This document shows, piece after piece, positions 53,814 through 63,120 of a stretch of DNA of 64,000 bases; the stretch's first letter is position 1, and every line of letters begins with the position of its first letter. The stretch covers positions 1 through 64,000 of the forward strand of contig NZ_JANIOA010000019.1 in assembly GCF_025175675.1 (NCBI RefSeq), given 5' to 3'. The stretch is from Sedimenticola hydrogenitrophicus. Lineage in GTDB: Bacteria > Pseudomonadota > Gammaproteobacteria > Chromatiales > Chromatiaceae. The notes under the pieces are model-generated. The model did no database searches. It saw only the letters and a program-made list of their open reading frames with translations, and was not told where the DNA came from. The position numbers and the translations under genes were made by a program.

Positions 53814-53949
53814 GGGGACAGGGGCGATTATTGTTAGGCTGCTACCGCTTATACGCGATCTGTATAGCGGGGGCAACCAGGCGGGTGCGTAGGGTGATCT
53901 TCGCGAACTCGCTCATAGCGCCGGGTCATGTGGTTGACCACAGGGCGAG

Positions 53950-54125
53950 TTATAATTCAAATTTCGGAGTTCAGTTCCAGACGCCGGGCGGGCCACCCCC
54001 TTTCCGGGACGCGCTGTGAATACATCCCTGTACGCTCGGCGTCGGCATCCATGCCTCCGACGGTCCCGGAAAGGGGGTAGCCCGCCCTGAACGACGCCTT
54101 GTGAACTCCGAAACTTGAGTTATAA
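53950..54125. repeat. Large palindromic element with TTATAA ends
   Basis: 176 bp with inverted arms: TTATAA followed by TTTCGGAGTTCA at the left is mirrored on the opposite strand at the right. An inner perfect pair, CCCCTTTCCGGGAC / GTCCCGGAAAGGGG, is also present. No coding potential. It lies between the divergent SpmAB-like gene and the 3' end of yebG. MITE-like architecture is possible. Confidence 0.65.
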
Positions 54126-54265
54126 ACCATCCCGATGATCGGTGGCCACGGATACTGGCGTGTCTTATTTTGGCGTCATTATACCGTGGATAGGACCGCG
54201 GATAGGTGGAAGCCGGTAGCGAGTGGGTATGGGGAAGGTCGCGGTGCCACCGGCTTCCGAAACCG

Positions 54266-54547
54266 TCAACGGGCGGCGTTCAACCGGGTGACCTTCTCAT
54301 CCTGCAACTCTATTTCAGACATCGCCTCCGGCCTTCCCCTGCAGGCCTGGATGACCAACTCCTTGTTTCTTGCCAACACCAGCCCGAACGCTTCGGCAGC
54401 CTTCTCATCGACCCCTGGAATCACCTGTTCCAGCAGGAGGGCGAACTGCTCGCCCAGTCCCAGCATCCGGTCATGGGCATCCGCCGCCTTTTTGTCTTCG
54501 AACATGCTGTTGTCCCGGTCACATTTCCACATTGCAATAACGGCCAT
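54266..54547 (-). CDS. yebG: YebG-family protein
   Basis: Protein of 93 residues starting at the ATG at 54547 (MAVIAMWKCDRDNSMFEDKK), preceded by GGGTGAAGAG; an ATG 39 nt upstream is in frame but less likely. The pattern SMFEDKKAADAHDRMLGLGE and a C-terminal helix-rich part match E. coli YebG, a small DNA-damage-inducible protein of unknown biochemical role. In E. coli it is controlled by LexA, but no canonical CTGT-N8-ACAG box was found upstream here. Confidence 0.8.
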   Translation of the reverse strand: MAVIAMWKCDRDNSMFEDKKAADAHDRMLGLGEQFALLLEQVIPGVDEKAAEAFGLVLARNKELVIQACRGRPEAMSEIELQDEKVTRLNAAR

Positions 54548-54835
54548 AGTCTCTTCACCCTGCGCTGAACCTTTATGAAATCCCACCCAACGAGTGTTGC
54601 GGAAGAACGGGTGGAATTAGCGACCTTTAAATCCCGACCGGTTCTGATCGACCCAGCTCGATCGGGTTTCGTTGAAGTCGGGGACATCATACGTAGAACA
54701 TGTATAGAACGTCAAGCGAAATGTGCGCTGGGAGCCTGTCGGGTTTAGCCAATCGGCACCCGCCGCTTTTATTTCAATTGCAACGAGTTTGTTGGAGAAT
54801 AGCGCAATTACCTGGCGGAGTACTCGGAAACCGAT
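54548..54835. other. Divergent intergenic region (yebG / MoxR ATPase)
   Basis: 288 nt holding the promoters of two divergent genes. A tandem TAGAAC (TAGAACATGTATAGAAC, about 54693-54709) is the only repeated motif noted; whether it is an SOS-type operator is unclear. No gene is apparent. Confidence 0.4.
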
Positions 54836-55681
54836 ATGCGATTTAACGGAACAGATACCTACGTGGCCACCGACGACCTGATGCTCGCCGTCAATGCCGC
54901 GATCCAGCTGGAGCGTCCGCTGCTGATCAAGGGTGAGCCGGGAACCGGCAAGACCATGCTGGCCGAAGAGGTGGCCAAGGCACTCGACCAGCCGCTGTTT
55001 CAGTGGCACATCAAATCCACCACCAAGGCACAGCACGGGCTGTACGAATACGATGCGGTCTCCCGGCTGCGCGATTCGCAGCTGGGTGACGACCGGGTGC
55101 ACGATATCGGCAACTACATCGTGCGCGGTCGTCTATGGGATGCCTTTGCCCATGACGGCCGTTCCGTGGTGCTGATCGATGAGGTGGACAAGGCGGATAT
55201 CGAATTTCCCAATGACCTGCTACGGGAACTCGACCGCATGGAGTTTTATGTCTATGAAACCCAGCAGCTGGTCAAGGCGAAACAGCGGCCGCTGATCATC
55301 ATCACCAGCAACAATGAGAAAGAGTTGCCTGACGCCTTCCTGCGTCGCTGCTTCTTCCACTACATCCGTTTCCCCGACAGGACGACCATGGAACAGATCG
55401 TCGCGGTGCACTACCCGGACCTGAAAAAACAGCTGTTGCAACAGGCGCTGGAGGTGTTCTTCGAGCTGCGTGAAGTGCCCGGTCTGAAAAAGAAGCCCTC
55501 CACTTCGGAACTGCTCGACTGGCTGAAGCTGCTGATGGCCGAGGATATCCCTCCGGAGGCGTTGCACAGCGGCGACCCACGCCAGGCCATCCCGCCGCTG
55601 CACGGGGCGCTGCTGAAAAACGAGCAGGATGTCCATCTGTTCGAGCGCCTCGCCTTCATGCACCGTCGCAGCCGCTCCTGA
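54836..55681 (+). CDS. MoxR-family AAA+ ATPase
   Basis: Protein of 281 residues. Walker A GEPGTGKT is at 33-40, Walker B VVLIDEVDKAD is near 111-120, and sensor-type ITSNNEKELPDAFLRRC follows. MoxR ATPases act as chaperones that insert cofactors or activate a VWA-domain partner. The VWA gene starts 7 nt downstream, giving the usual MoxR-VWA pair. No TM segment is present, so it is cytoplasmic. The client complex is not encoded nearby. Confidence 0.93.
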   Translation: MRFNGTDTYVATDDLMLAVNAAIQLERPLLIKGEPGTGKTMLAEEVAKALDQPLFQWHIKSTTKAQHGLYEYDAVSRLRDSQLGDDRVHDIGNYIVRGRLWDAFAHDGRSVVLIDEVDKADIEFPNDLLRELDRMEFYVYETQQLVKAKQRPLIIITSNNEKELPDAFLRRCFFHYIRFPDRTTMEQIVAVHYPDLKKQLLQQALEVFFELREVPGLKKKPSTSELLDWLKLLMAEDIPPEALHSGDPRQAIPPLHGALLKNEQDVHLFERLAFMHRRSRS

Positions 55682-55687
55682 TCCACC

Positions 55688-56863
55688 ATGCTGGTTGAGT
55701 TCTTCTATCACCTGAAGGAGGCCGGACTGCCCGTCAGCATCCGCGAGTTCCTGGATCTGCTGGCAGCCATGCAGGCGCGGGTCATCTTCTCCAGCGTGGA
55801 CGATTTCTACTATCTCTCCCGCACCTGCCTGATCAAGGATGAACGGCTGTTCGATCGCTTTGACCAGGCCTTCGGTGGTTATTTCAAGGGGATTACCGAG
55901 AGCGGGGAGCATATCACCACCGAGATTCCCGAGGAGTGGCTGCGCAAGCAGCTGGAGAAGTATCTCAGTGAAGAGGAGAAGCAAAAGCTCGATGCCATGG
56001 GCTGGCAGAAGCTGATGGAGACCCTGAAAAAACGCCTCGAGGAGCAGAAGGAACGCCATCAGGGCGGCAGCAAATGGATCGGCACCGGCGGCACCTCCCC
56101 GTTTGGCGCCTACGGCTACAATCCGGAAGGGGTGCGGATCGGCCAGGAGCGCTCACGTCATCGCAAGGCGGTGAAGGTGTGGGACAGACGGGAGTTCCGC
56201 AACCTGGACGATTCGGTGGAACTAGGCACGCGCAATATCAAGGTGGCGCTGAAACGGCTGCGCCGCTTCGCCCGCAGCGGCGCGCCGGAGGAGCTGGACC
56301 TGGAGGCTACCATCCGCTCCACCGCCCATCACGGCGGCCTGCTGGACCTGAAGATGGTGCCGGAGCGCCACAACAAGGCCAAGGTGCTGCTGTTTCTCGA
56401 TGTCGGCGGGTCCATGGACGACCATGTGCAGGTCTGCGAGGAGCTGTTCTCGGCGGCCCACTCGGAGTTCAAGCACCTGGAGCACTTCTATTTCCATAAC
56501 TGCGTCTATGAGGCGGTCTGGAAAGACAGCCGCACCCGCCGCGCGGAACCCCTCTCCACCTGGGAAGTGATCCACACCTACGGCTCGGACTATCAGCTGA
56601 TCTTCGTCGGCGACGCCACCATGAGTCCCTACGAGATCACCTATGCCGGCGGCTCGGTGGAGCACTGGAACCAGGAGACCGGTATGCTCTGGATGGGCCG
56701 GCTGCTCGGGACCTATCCCAACGCCATCTGGATCAATCCGCAACCGGAACATCAATGGCCCTACATCGATTCGATCCAGTTGCTGCGCGAGATCATGATG
56801 AACCGCATGTTTCCGCTGACCCTGGAGGGGTTGGAACGGGGCATGAAACTGCTGAGCCAGTAA
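55688..56863 (+). CDS. VWA-domain protein, MoxR partner (CoxE-like)
   Basis: Protein of 391 residues. The N-terminal half is charged and helical, and the C-terminal half is a von Willebrand A domain with the metal-site motif FLDVGGSMDDH (D-x-G/S-x-S-x form; here D-V-G-G-S). It belongs to the CoxE/YehP-like partners of MoxR ATPases. The pair likely remodels or activates a metalloenzyme or other protein. The region WDRREFRNLDDSVELGTRN precedes the VWA domain and is usual for the family. Confidence 0.9.
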   Translation: MLVEFFYHLKEAGLPVSIREFLDLLAAMQARVIFSSVDDFYYLSRTCLIKDERLFDRFDQAFGGYFKGITESGEHITTEIPEEWLRKQLEKYLSEEEKQKLDAMGWQKLMETLKKRLEEQKERHQGGSKWIGTGGTSPFGAYGYNPEGVRIGQERSRHRKAVKVWDRREFRNLDDSVELGTRNIKVALKRLRRFARSGAPEELDLEATIRSTAHHGGLLDLKMVPERHNKAKVLLFLDVGGSMDDHVQVCEELFSAAHSEFKHLEHFYFHNCVYEAVWKDSRTRRAEPLSTWEVIHTYGSDYQLIFVGDATMSPYEITYAGGSVEHWNQETGMLWMGRLLGTYPNAIWINPQPEHQWPYIDSIQLLREIMMNRMFPLTLEGLERGMKLLSQ

Positions 56864-57124
56864 CAACGCCAGGGATCCGGGGAAGTCAATTCATAAAAAT
56901 GCAAATAATCGGCGGTAAGCTTCGGACACCGGTAGCCCAAGGATTCGGGACGATTGCGCCGTAATCGGCTATGCTTAAACCATTACAGAAAAACAAGGGG
57001 ATCGCGGGGATCCGACCGTTGGCAAACGTCTCACACCGACCCGTCCCGAGCAGTTGTCCCATCCCTGTATCCACCTAAAACCATTTTTTAGTGGCTGGGT
57101 AATGCCGGCCCGTCAGGAAGTCCC
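56864..57124. other. Intergenic region upstream of ppnN
   Basis: 261 nt without a gene. It should hold the ppnN promoter. An A/T-rich imperfect hairpin of the form CCAC-TAAAA / TTTTA-GTGG lies about 40-60 nt before the ATG and could affect leader folding. Confidence 0.4.
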
Positions 57125-58555
57125 ATGTTAAAAAAACGAGTAATTCACAAAGTAGTCAATAGCACCATCCGCCCCGCCTCCCACATGGCCGTCCTCTCCC
57201 GGCGGGAGATCGAACAACTGCGAGACGTCACCGGCACCGGCCTGCACCGGCTGTTCCGCAAATGCGCCCTGGCGGTACTCAGTTCCGGCTCCCAGGTGGA
57301 CAACTGCGAGGAGCTGATGTCCATGTACCCTGATTTCGATATCCAGGTCAGGGAGCGGCATCAGGGCATTGTGCTGGAGGTTTCCAACGCACCGGCGGAG
57401 GCCTTTGTTGACGATCAACTGATTGAAGGTATCCGCTACCACCTGTTCTCGGTGCTGCGGGATATTCTCTATTTGCGCGATACCGCCAGCAATCACAAGC
57501 ACCTGGCGCCCAACATGCAGATCAGTCACGAGATCTTCTACCGGCTGCGCCACGCCGGCGCCTTCCATCCCGGCAAGAAACCCAATACCGTGGTCTGCTG
57601 GGGCGGTCACGCCATTCCGGTGGAGGAGTACGACTACACCAAGGAGATCGGCTACTACCTCGGGCTGCGCGGGATCGACATCTGCACCGGCTGCGGCGCC
57701 GGCGCCATGAAGGGTCCGATGAAAGGTGCGGCGATCGCCCATGCCAAGCAGCGGCACACCAAGGGGCGGCATATCGGCCTGACCGAACCCGGCATCATCG
57801 CTGCGGAGGCACCCAACGCCATAGTCAATGAGCTGATCGTGATGCCCGATATTGAAAAGCGCCTGGAGGCCTTCATTCGCCTGGGGCATGTGCTCATCAT
57901 CTTCCCCGGCGGGGTGGGCACCATGGAGGAGCTGCTGTTCGTCCTCGGCGTGCTTTCGCATCCGGACAACCTCGACATCGAACTGCCTATTTTTCTCACC
58001 GGCCCGGAATCGTCCAGCGGATATTTCGATTCGGTGATCCGCTTCATTGAGATGACCCTGGGCAGCACGGCACTGAACCTGGTGAGAAAGGTGATCGGCA
58101 ACCCCGGCCTGGTCGCCAAGCTGGTCAATGACGCCCTGCTGCATGTCACCAAGGAGCGACGCCAGCGCGATGACTCCTTCCACTACAACTGGTCGCTGCA
58201 TATAGAACCGGAGTTTCAGGAACCCTTCGTGCCGGATCATGAATCCATGGCGAAACTGCAATTGTCCCGGGATCTGCCGACCCAGGAACTGGCGGCCAAC
58301 CTGCGCCGCGCCCTCTCCGGCATCGTCACCGGCAATGTCAAGGAGCCGGGTATCAACGCCATTCGCGAACGCGGTCCGTTCCAGATCACCGGCGAGCCGG
58401 AACTAATGAATGCCATGGACGAGCTGCTGACCTCATTCACCCGGGAGGGACGGATGAAGGTCATGGGCGACTATCTGCCCTGCTATGAGATTGTGAAGTC
58501 GGCCGAAACGGCAACCACCCAACCCAGGGTTATTGAACCGGAGACCACGCTCTAG
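57125..58555 (+). CDS. ppnN: Nucleotide 5'-monophosphate nucleosidase PpnN (LOG family)
   Basis: Protein of 476 residues. It hydrolyses nucleotide monophosphates to base and ribose 5-phosphate and in E. coli is tuned by (p)ppGpp. The LOG-family motif IIFPGGVGTMEELLFVLG lies in the centre, with CTGCGAGAMKGPMKGAAI upstream. Length and the flanking N- and C-terminal domains match E. coli PpnN (YgdH) rather than short LOG proteins. AGGAAG precedes the ATG. Confidence 0.93.
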   Translation: MLKKRVIHKVVNSTIRPASHMAVLSRREIEQLRDVTGTGLHRLFRKCALAVLSSGSQVDNCEELMSMYPDFDIQVRERHQGIVLEVSNAPAEAFVDDQLIEGIRYHLFSVLRDILYLRDTASNHKHLAPNMQISHEIFYRLRHAGAFHPGKKPNTVVCWGGHAIPVEEYDYTKEIGYYLGLRGIDICTGCGAGAMKGPMKGAAIAHAKQRHTKGRHIGLTEPGIIAAEAPNAIVNELIVMPDIEKRLEAFIRLGHVLIIFPGGVGTMEELLFVLGVLSHPDNLDIELPIFLTGPESSSGYFDSVIRFIEMTLGSTALNLVRKVIGNPGLVAKLVNDALLHVTKERRQRDDSFHYNWSLHIEPEFQEPFVPDHESMAKLQLSRDLPTQELAANLRRALSGIVTGNVKEPGINAIRERGPFQITGEPELMNAMDELLTSFTREGRMKVMGDYLPCYEIVKSAETATTQPRVIEPETTL

Positions 58556-58564
58556 TATTGCCTC

Positions 58565-58822
58565 AATTTGTTGTAACTACTCAAGGGGTGAGGGTATAAG
58601 GCGCATCCACAAATGCTCACGGTGTGATTGGCCTGCCTTGTTGGCCGATCTTGGTGGCGCCTCGAATCCGGCCCCTTTTTCAGATTCAAGCCTGCCCTTG
58701 TTTGAGCGAAGCGAGTTTGGGCAGGCGCTGAAAATGGGGCCGGATTCGAGGAGACAAGCCATCGTGTGAGGCCGGCAAGGCAGGCCAATCACTTACAGAC
58801 CGGGTGAGTAGTTACAATTTGA
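58565..58822. repeat. Large nested palindromic element
   Basis: About 258 bp. Perfect inverted pairs occur at three levels: TGTAACTACTC (58572-58582) / GAGTAGTTACA (58806-58816), GTGATTGGCCTGCCTTG (58624-58640) / CAAGGCAGGCCAATCAC (58776-58792) and CTCGAATCCGGCCCC (58661-58675) / GGGGCCGGATTCGAG (58736-58750). A fourth stem with GCCTGCCC / GGGCAGGC is inside. No transposase or gene. It directly follows ppnN. Confidence 0.75.
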
Positions 58823-58929
58823 TAAAGTACTTTTGCAGGGTGAGGCGTGGTACAAGGATGTACCGTTTAGGAACCTGAGGATGGCATGCGCTGTCGCTTA
58901 TCCGCCCTACAAAAGTACTCTATTAAATT
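58816..58929. repeat. Second palindromic element adjoining the first
   Basis: Arms of about 25 nt: AATTTGATAAAGTACTTTTG at the left and, on the opposite strand at the right, AATTTAATAGAGTACTTTTG, each followed by CAGGG/TAGGG. It abuts the larger palindrome at 58565-58822, separating ppnN from the diguanylate cyclase gene. Confidence 0.6.
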
Positions 58930-58950
58930 AAAGTAGTGCTCGCGGTCTTC

Positions 58951-60318
58951 TCACAAAACACCGATCAGATTCCGGCCACCCCGCTTGGCCTCGTATAACG
59001 CCTTGTCCGCGCGACGCAACAATGTATGCACCGATTCACCGTCATGCACCCGGTTCCGGAAGGTGGCCAAGCCGATGCTGATGGTCATTTGCGAAGAGTG
59101 TATGTCATTTCTGATCATCAACCTGCTGACCTTATCCTTCAACCGCTGCGCCAGTACCAGCGCCTCCGCATCACCGGTATCCGGCAGGGCTATGGCAAAC
59201 TCATCCCCCCCCAAGCGGCCGAATATATCGACGACACGGATCGTCTCCTTGGATATTTCGGTGAATTTCAGGATCGCCTCATCACCCAACGCATGTCCAC
59301 CCTGGTCATTGAGCAGTTTGAAATGATCGATATCGATAATCATGAACGACAGCGGTGTGCCATAGCGTTTTGAATAGGCCAGCTGGGAATCCACCTCCTC
59401 CATGAAATGACGCCGGTTGAAAATACCCGTCAACGGGTCGGTGGAGGCCAACTCCTTGAGCTGCTGTTCCATCTGTTTGCGTTCCGAGATATCCATGCTG
59501 ATACCGACAAACGCAACCAGCTCGTCCCGCTCATTCAGCACCGGGGCGATGGAGATGCTTTCCCAGTAATATTCACCGTTCTTGCGCCGATTCTCCAGCT
59601 CGCCCTGCCACGCCCGCTTGTCCTTGATGGCGCTCCAGAGTTCACGATAAAGCTTGCTGTCGGTTCTGCCGGACTTGAACATACTGGGAGTCTTACCGAT
59701 CACCTCTTCCGGGCGATAGCCGGTGATCTTCTCAACGATCGGACTGACATACTCGATAATGCCGTTCGGGTCGGTGATCACGGTCAATACCGGACTGTGG
59801 GTAATGGCCAGTGAGAGCTTCTGCAGTGCATCCCGCTGATTGAAGCGGCGGCATTCCGCACCCATCCGTTGACTCAGCAGTTCAAAAAAGAAACGCACTT
59901 CGGGTCGTTCGGCCTGCGGTTTGTCATCCAGGGCAAAAATATGCCCGATCACCTGCCGATCTTCGCCATAGAACGCCTGTCCCCGATAACTCTCGACGCC
60001 CAGTTGGTGCAGCAGATCACAGCCGCTGAAGGTATTTTGAAGATCTTTAGCATAGAAGACATGCGCATTCGCAGGGGCCACCTGATAGACCCGTTCACAA
60101 GGGGAGCCGGCGATATCGAACCGAAAGCCCTGGCCTAGGCCATTGCCATCCCAGAACGCCACCACTTCAAGTTCGCCGGATTCCGGCTTACTGAACCCGA
60201 CCCCGGCCCAACGGCATTCGCAGGCCACGGCAATCGCCTGAACGGCACGCCTGAAAAACTCACCGGCGCTATCCGCCGGCCCGGCCAGCAGGATGTGCGC
60301 TTGATTAAACTGATCCAT
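58951..60318 (-). CDS. GAF-PAS-GGDEF diguanylate cyclase
   Basis: Protein of 455 residues. A GAF-like sensor is at about 12-160, a PAS domain at about 165-280 (VLTVITDPNGIIEYVSPIVE, with the PAC end AFVGISMDISERKQ), and a GGDEF domain at about 285-455. The active-site GGDEF is intact (370-374) and the inhibitory-site Arg361/Asp364 (RVVD) is in place, so it should make c-di-GMP with product feedback. No membrane helix is visible. c-di-GMP could control the exopolysaccharide or the HDOD protein, but no direct link is seen in sequence. Confidence 0.92.
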   Translation of the reverse strand: MDQFNQAHILLAGPADSAGEFFRRAVQAIAVACECRWAGVGFSKPESGELEVVAFWDGNGLGQGFRFDIAGSPCERVYQVAPANAHVFYAKDLQNTFSGCDLLHQLGVESYRGQAFYGEDRQVIGHIFALDDKPQAERPEVRFFFELLSQRMGAECRRFNQRDALQKLSLAITHSPVLTVITDPNGIIEYVSPIVEKITGYRPEEVIGKTPSMFKSGRTDSKLYRELWSAIKDKRAWQGELENRRKNGEYYWESISIAPVLNERDELVAFVGISMDISERKQMEQQLKELASTDPLTGIFNRRHFMEEVDSQLAYSKRYGTPLSFMIIDIDHFKLLNDQGGHALGDEAILKFTEISKETIRVVDIFGRLGGDEFAIALPDTGDAEALVLAQRLKDKVSRLMIRNDIHSSQMTISIGLATFRNRVHDGESVHTLLRRADKALYEAKRGGRNLIGVL

Positions 60319-60585
60319 CGGAAGGTATCGCTACGGGGTTATGCATAAAGTTGGCATACTCTAGATAGGGTTTTTCCTGTACGCAACTCAAAACAGTAAA
60401 AAACCGGACTCTGGTGAAAAAAAACCGGGAACACCCTTCTTTATTGTAAGAAACGCCCTTGCTTTATTGACCTGCCTCAATTTTTTCGGCACTGCACACC
60501 ACCTAAAGTAAATACCCTCACCAGCATTTTACAAGGTAAAATGCTGGGTAATTATGACAGTCACCCCGGGAGCACGGGCCTGCTT

Positions 60586-60945
60586 ATGAAATTCAGCGAT
60601 CTGAATATTGGCCAGCGATTTAGTTACAAAGGTATCGAATTGGAGAAGAGCGGGCCGCTTCAGGCCACCGAGACAACGACGGGCAAGCTGAGGCCGATCA
60701 TGCGCGCGGCGACTGTCGATCTGGTGAACAGTCGGAGTGAAGGCCGTCAAAATGAGGGCGGAAGCCTGGATGCGCTCAGACGGGCGCTCGCTGCCTATCA
60801 TCAGACCTGTCTCTCCCTGCTGCAGGCACAAGGAGAAGATCGTCTACCGGATGTCGAAGCAGCTTACCGGAAGATTCAGCGGGCCGTCGAAACTTGTTCA
60901 CAAACAGTGGAACAACATACAACCGCGAAAGGACGTTCTTCATGA
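60586..60945 (+). CDS. Hypothetical protein with helical C-terminus
   Basis: Protein of 119 residues starting at the ATG at 60586 (MKFSDLNIGQRFSYKGIELE); an upstream ATG at 60541 is in frame with AAGG 4 nt before it and cannot be excluded. The N-terminal beta-rich segment (QRFSYKGIELEKSGPLQATE) resembles small proteins of unknown role. The C-terminal half is helical (SLDALRRALAAYHQTCLSLL). It is divergent from the diguanylate cyclase gene. Function unknown. Confidence 0.6.
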   Translation: MKFSDLNIGQRFSYKGIELEKSGPLQATETTTGKLRPIMRAATVDLVNSRSEGRQNEGGSLDALRRALAAYHQTCLSLLQAQGEDRLPDVEAAYRKIQRAVETCSQTVEQHTTAKGRSS

Positions 60946-60999
60946 GTACATTCCCCCCGCTACGCGGCCCTGGATAAAGGAAGAACGGGGGACAGTTTT

Positions 61000-61164
61000 G
61001 TAGGTTGAATTAGGCGCGCCCTGCGCGGGGGGTGGCCGTTTGCATTGGCCCCCGCGCGCGCCGTAACCCACCGTTTGGCGGTCGGGAAGTCGGTGGGTTA
61101 CACGGCGCCCGGGTATTGCCCTGATCTGAAAGTGTGGTGCCTGTGCGCGGCTAACCCACCCTAC
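61000..61164. repeat. Palindromic intergenic repeat
   Basis: About 165 bp bounded by imperfect inverted ends GTAGGTTGAATTAG / CTAACCCACCCTAC. Inside is a perfect 11-bp pair, GTAACCCACCG / CGGTGGGTTAC, and a G/C-rich stem GCGCGGGGGG / CCCCCGCGC. Between the hypothetical gene and the dadA 3' end. The end sequences resemble those of the elements at 34.3 and 50.9 kb. Confidence 0.6.
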
Positions 61165-61194
61165 GAAACAAACGCCCTCGATACCGCGGAATTA

Positions 61195-62451
61195 TTAGGC
61201 TGCATAGCGGTCGATGGAGAGCCCTTCGGTATCGATCTCGGGTATCTTGTGGCTGATCAGATCGTTCAACAGACGCCCCGAGCCGCAGGCCATGGTCCAG
61301 CCGAGGGTGCCGTGTCCGGTGTTGAGGTAGAGATTGGGGACGCGCGTGGCGCCGACACAGGGTGTGCCGTCCGGCGTCATGGGGCGCAATCCGCACCAGA
61401 ACTCGGTCCTGGAGAGATCGCCTCCGCGCGGAAACAGATCGGAGACGACAAACTTCACCGTCTCCCCGCGGCGCTCGTCCAGACCCAGGTCATAACCGGC
61501 CAGTTCCGCCGTGCCCGCCACCCGGATCCGCTCACCCAGACGGGTGATCGCCACCTTGTGGGTCTCATCCATCAGGGTGGAGACCGGGGCCGCCTCGGCA
61601 TCCACGATGGGCAGGGTGATGGAATAACCCTTGACCGGGTAGATCGGCACCTTGATGCCGACCGCCTTCAGCAACAGCGGCGAGTAGCTCCCCAGCGCCA
61701 TCACATAATTGTCGCCGGTAAAGGTCCCGGCATCGGTCTCCACCCCGCTGATATTGCCCTGCTCCATCAGCAGGCGGCGAATATTAACCCCCATACGGAA
61801 CTCCACGCCGAGCCGCTCGGCCTCCCTGGCCAGACGCTGGGTAAACAGGAAACAGTCACCGGTCTCATCATTCACCAGCCGCAGCCCCCCCGCCACCTTC
61901 TCTTTTACATGCACCAGGCCCGGTTCCACCGCCAGGCACCCTTCCCGGTCCAGCAGCTCGTAGGGAACACCATAGCGGTCGAGAATGGCCATGTCGGTCT
62001 GTGCGGCATCCAGCTGTTTCTGATTGCGGAACATCTGCAGCGTGCCACGACTGCGTTCATCGTACTGAATCCCCGTTTCGGCGCGCAGCTGCCTGATGGC
62101 GTCGCGGCTGTATTCAGCCAGGCGTACCATGCGACCCTTGTTCTGTTCATAGCGTGCCGTGGTGCAGTTGCGCAGCATCCGCAGGCTCCAGGACCACAGA
62201 GCCGGGTCCAGTTGCGGGCGGATCACCAGCGGACTGTGTTTCATCATCAGCCACTTGATCGCCTTCAGCGGAATGCCCGGGGCGGCCCAGGGTGCCGAAT
62301 AGCCGGGAGAGACCTCGCCGGCATTGGCAAAGCTGGTTTCCAGGGCCGCTTCCGGCTGTCGGTCGATCACCGTCACCTCGTGACCTTCCCGAGCCAGATA
62401 ATAGGCGCTGGTTACGCCGATGACGCCACTGCCAAGAATTATCACCTTCAT
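61195..62451 (-). CDS. dadA: D-amino-acid dehydrogenase small subunit
   Basis: FAD-dependent enzyme of 418 residues that oxidises D-amino acids, mainly D-alanine, to keto acids. The ATG at 62451 follows GGAG at 8 nt and gives [20 protein letters not shown] with the FAD-binding G-x-G-x-x-G. [20 protein letters not shown] and GFWCG-type [14 protein letters not shown] near the C-terminus are typical. It is divergent from an Lrp/AsnC regulator as in DadR-DadA pairs of other gammaproteobacteria. Confidence 0.95.
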   Translation of the reverse strand: MKVIILGSGVIGVTSAYYLAREGHEVTVIDRQPEAALETSFANAGEVSPGYSAPWAAPGIPLKAIKWLMMKHSPLVIRPQLDPALWSWSLRMLRNCTTARYEQNKGRMVRLAEYSRDAIRQLRAETGIQYDERSRGTLQMFRNQKQLDAAQTDMAILDRYGVPYELLDREGCLAVEPGLVHVKEKVAGGLRLVNDETGDCFLFTQRLAREAERLGVEFRMGVNIRRLLMEQGNISGVETDAGTFTGDNYVMALGSYSPLLLKAVGIKVPIYPVKGYSITLPIVDAEAAPVSTLMDETHKVAITRLGERIRVAGTAELAGYDLGLDERRGETVKFVVSDLFPRGGDLSRTEFWCGLRPMTPDGTPCVGATRVPNLYLNTGHGTLGWTMACGSGRLLNDLISHKIPEIDTEGLSIDRYAA

Positions 62452-62599
62452 GGGTTTCCGCTCCGTTATCAAGTGCCTGAAAACAGCCAAAATCATACGT
62501 GAAAGCGGTTGGCAAGTGCTTGCAAAAACAGTTGCCCAGAGGAGGTAAAGCACAACTTTATTCTTCAAATTATCTAATTATTAGCATAATATTCTGTAT
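62452..62599. promoter_or_regulatory. dadA / lrp divergent control region
   Basis: 148 nt, strongly AT-rich near the regulator end (TTATTAGCATAATATTC), holding both promoters. Lrp/AsnC proteins bind such AT-rich sites, so autoregulation and dadA control from here is likely, but no half-site was assigned. Confidence 0.45.
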
Positions 62600-63061
62600 A
62601 TGAAACTTGACACGCTAGATCGGAAGATCCTGAATACGCTCCAGCTCGACGGACGGCTGACCAATGCCGAACTGGCGGAACGGATCAATCTCTCCCCCTC
62701 CGCCTGCCTCAGACGGGTCCGGCAGCTGGAAGAGCGCGGGGTCATTGCAGGTTATGTGATGCTGGTGGATCCGCTGGCCATCGGTCGGCCCACCACCATC
62801 TTTGTCGAGATCACCTTGAACAGCCAGAGCGTCGAATGCCAGGAAGCCTTCGAGGCGGCGGTACGCAAGAACCCCGAGATCATGGAGTGTTACTTGATGA
62901 CCGGGGAGGCGGATTATCTGCTACGGGTTGCCGCGGCCGGTACCACCGATTATGAACGGCTGCACAGGCATCACCTCTCCCGTCTTCCCGGTGTTGCCCG
63001 GATCAAAACGGCCTTCGGCATTCGTACCGTCTGCAAGAGCACTGCCTATCCACTGGAGTAG
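62600..63061 (+). CDS. Lrp/AsnC-family transcriptional regulator (DadR-like)
   Basis: Protein of 153 residues. The N-terminal helix-turn-helix is LDRKILNTLQLDGRLTNAEL with LSPSACLRRVRQLEERGVI. The C-terminal RAM domain contains IMECYLMTGEADYLLRV, which has the ligand-binding G-x-x-D-Y-L core. It is likely to control dadA in response to alanine, by its divergent position. Length is typical. Confidence 0.92.
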   Translation: MKLDTLDRKILNTLQLDGRLTNAELAERINLSPSACLRRVRQLEERGVIAGYVMLVDPLAIGRPTTIFVEITLNSQSVECQEAFEAAVRKNPEIMECYLMTGEADYLLRVAAAGTTDYERLHRHHLSRLPGVARIKTAFGIRTVCKSTAYPLE

Positions 63062-63120
63062 CCAAACGCACCAGCGCTTCCTCGCCGTGGCGACCCTGAA
63101 GGCCGCCACGGCGGGGGTTA

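Noticed and set aside
57128-58261. 377-codon minus-strand frame across ppnN
   Set aside because: Antisense shadow of ppnN, with no recognisable features.
58533-58788. Overlapping frames on both strands after ppnN
   Set aside because: They run through the nested palindrome, which explains the similar frames on both strands.
61045-62502. 485-codon plus-strand frame across dadA
   Set aside because: It is antisense to the clearly recognisable dadA gene, with low-complexity His/Gln-rich translation and no domain.
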